The position numbers and the translations under genes are program-made. The notes beneath the pieces are model-generated. The model saw only the letters and a program-made list of their open reading frames with translations, had not been told where the DNA came from and ran no database searches. DNA of 8,347 nt from Desulfobulbaceae bacterium UBA2276. Lineage in GTDB: Bacteria > Desulfobacterota > Desulfobulbia > Desulfobulbales > Desulfocapsaceae. The stretch spans positions 1-8,347 of the forward strand of contig DDWW01000036.1 in NCBI GenBank assembly GCA_002347085.1. The letters are read 5' to 3'. The first letter of the stretch is position 1. Every line of letters starts with the position of its first letter. Shown piece after piece: positions 6,842 to 8,347 of this stretch.

Positions 6842-6872
6842 TATTTATTATAAGGAAAATAGGGAGATATCT

Positions 6873-8347
6873 ATGAAAAGAATCGGAATAATCATTGGGG
6901 CCGTCTGTGTTGTGGCGGCTGGGGCTTATTTTCTGGCTACGACGAGGCTTGCCAAGGTCACGGGGGCTGATTTTCTGCCGACCGAGATCCTGGTTACCCT
7001 TGAGCAGCGTGATCTTGGGCCGTTACTTGATGATTTCAAGGTTTCACGCCTGGGACTGGCGGTCGCAGGTATTGATTATGTGAAGATTGCCACTGATCTT
7101 GGTCGTACCCCGGAGGAGATTGATCAGGTCAGAGATGGCAAAAAGCAGCTTGAGAATTTCTTGAATAGTCCGGTCTTTCGGGAATTTTTTGGTCAGGAAT
7201 TCACCATCGGTCTGTTGCCGCTTCCTGATCTTGCCCTTGATGCCCCTGAAAAGTCCGTGCGTTCCAGTCTGCTTTTTATTGCCAGGCCCCAACATAATAC
7301 CGATATCCTGGAAATGATGACTACGCTCTTTGCCAAAAAAATGGAGCAGACCAGCATCCAGCATGGCAAGCACAGCCTCAAACAGTATCGTGTTGAGGAA
7401 GGCACGACCTTGACGGCGGTAATCGTCGATGGCTTTGTGATTGCGGCCTTTGATGAGCGTTTAGTGCAGGCGAGCCTGGACCGCTACGACTCCAAACAGG
7501 GGAGTCTCTCCCAGAATCAGGAGTATATTCGTCTGCGTCAGGAACTTATCGATGCAAAACTCTTTGCCTATGTCTCGATGCCGGTGCTGTCAAAACAGAC
7601 CAGCCGATTGACCGAGACCCTCGACTCCGCCCAGAAAGAAGGCTTGCAGCAGGCTGTCGACCAGTGGCAAGGTTGGGAGGGCATGGCCTTCGGGGCCTGG
7701 AAAGAGAAGGGGATGGTGCGTGATAAGGGGGTTGTCCTGTTCAAGAAAGACAAACTGGCCCCCCTGGTGGCCAAGATGTGTTCCGTCAAACCGGTGGAAA
7801 ATAAGACCCTGGCCATGATCCCTGCCAATATCCTTGGGTATTACTGGTCTAACACCTTGAACATGAGCGCCTTCTGGGAGATGTTTACGCAAGAGATGAA
7901 AGATGATGCGGAACAGCTTGCGGCCATGGAAAAAAGTGTAAAGTCATCTACTGGATTGGAATTACAGCAGATATTTGCGATGTTTGGCTCTGAGGCCGTC
8001 TTTTTGTTGAAAGACATTGCCGCTGAGGGATTTATCCCCTTGCCTAATGGGGCCATCTTTTTACAGCTTACCAAGGAAGATGAATTCTCCACGATGGCTC
8101 AGGCGTTGCTTGCCAAGGCCGACATCCCCATCCAGACCGAGGAGTATAAGGGGGTGAAACTGAACAGCTTGGGAATGGCGCTGCATCCCAGCCTGCAGCC
8201 GGTTTATGGGGTGCATCAGGGGTATCTGATCATGGCCGGCACCGTGGATCTGGTGAAGAAGATTATTGATAATCAGGCTGGCGGGAGCGGGAGCCTTCTG
8301 ATGGGTGAGGCCGGTTTTCAGCAGATCAATCAGGGACTCAATCAAGG
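6873..8347 (+). CDS. Membrane-anchored DUF3352-like protein, 3'-truncated by window edge
   Basis: The ATG at 6873 follows a strong AGGGAG site, and the frame stays open for 491 codons to the window end. MKR then a hydrophobic run (about residues 5-22, GIIIGAVCVVAAGAYFLA) indicates an uncleaved anchor or signal peptide, leaving a large mixed alpha/beta domain outside the inner membrane. The pattern of repeated stretches such as FAYVSMPVL, MIPANILGYYWSN and GYLIMAGTVDLVKKII resembles the DUF3352 group, whose function is unknown. That assignment is from general resemblance, not a search. Cys12 lacks the L-x-[AG]-C lipobox context, so a lipoprotein is unlikely. It has its own candidate promoter and a 157-base gap, so it need not belong to the heptose operon. 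I see no catalytic motif and assign no role. Confidence 0.82.
   Translation, partial: MKRIGIIIGAVCVVAAGAYFLATTRLAKVTGADFLPTEILVTLEQRDLGPLLDDFKVSRLGLAVAGIDYVKIATDLGRTPEEIDQVRDGKKQLENFLNSPVFREFFGQEFTIGLLPLPDLALDAPEKSVRSSLLFIARPQHNTDILEMMTTLFAKKMEQTSIQHGKHSLKQYRVEEGTTLTAVIVDGFVIAAFDERLVQASLDRYDSKQGSLSQNQEYIRLRQELIDAKLFAYVSMPVLSKQTSRLTETLDSAQKEGLQQAVDQWQGWEGMAFGAWKEKGMVRDKGVVLFKKDKLAPLVAKMCSVKPVENKTLAMIPANILGYYWSNTLNMSAFWEMFTQEMKDDAEQLAAMEKSVKSSTGLELQQIFAMFGSEAVFLLKDIAAEGFIPLPNGAIFLQLTKEDEFSTMAQALLAKADIPIQTEEYKGVKLNSLGMALHPSLQPVYGVHQGYLIMAGTVDLVKKIIDNQAGGSGSLLMGEAGFQQINQGLNQ

Noticed and set aside
6897..6911. Lipoprotein signal with Cys12 of the last gene
   Set aside because: The residues before Cys (G-A-V) do not fit the L-x-[AG]-C lipobox, and the hydrophobic run continues past it.

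Overview
The window comes from a Gram-negative bacterium of medium GC content. The LPS inner-core heptose genes show the Gram-negative envelope. The style of the genes (a tandem pair of YuxH-like EAL-HDOD regulators, a YcaO protein with C-terminal TPRs, and a waaF-gmhB pair) suggests Desulfobacterota, perhaps the Desulfobulbales. That placement is an inference from family resemblance, since no 16S or other marker gene is present. Every gene I can support lies on the + strand, and coding density is high.

Layout from left to right: (1) 2-1153, an EAL-HDOD signalling protein missing only its extreme N-terminus. (2) 1153-1268, a short non-coding element bounded by long imperfect inverted repeats. 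(3) 1289-2491, a complete second EAL-HDOD protein, an ungapped paralogue of the first with about 66% identity. (4) 2609-4357, a YcaO-domain ATP-dependent enzyme with a C-terminal TPR array. (5) 4418-4932, a type II toxin-antitoxin pair (a TIGR02574/PF09720-type antitoxin and a RelE/ParE-type toxin) with overlapping stop and start codons. (6) 4983-6131, a WaaF-type LPS heptosyltransferase, followed with a one-base overlap by (7) gmhB at 6131-6715, so the two are translationally coupled. (8) 6716-6872, a gene-free gap with a second inverted repeat, a possible promoter and a strong ribosome binding site. (9) 6873-8347, a membrane-anchored, probably periplasmic DUF3352-like protein that runs off the right edge.

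The genes fall into blocks rather than one pathway. The first block is intracellular signalling by two duplicated proteins whose EAL domains have an altered active-site loop and whose HDOD domains probably dock partners. The second is a stand-alone YcaO enzyme whose peptide or protein substrate is not encoded nearby. The third is a small addiction module lying directly upstream of, and possibly co-transcribed with, the heptose genes. The fourth is GmhB, which removes the 7-phosphate from heptose bisphosphate on the way to ADP-heptose, together with WaaF, which transfers ADP-heptose to the LPS core. I see no CRISPR array, tRNA, rRNA, transposase or obvious phage gene. The least explained items are the inverted-repeat element between the duplicated genes, the substrate of the YcaO-TPR protein, and the function of the partial last gene.
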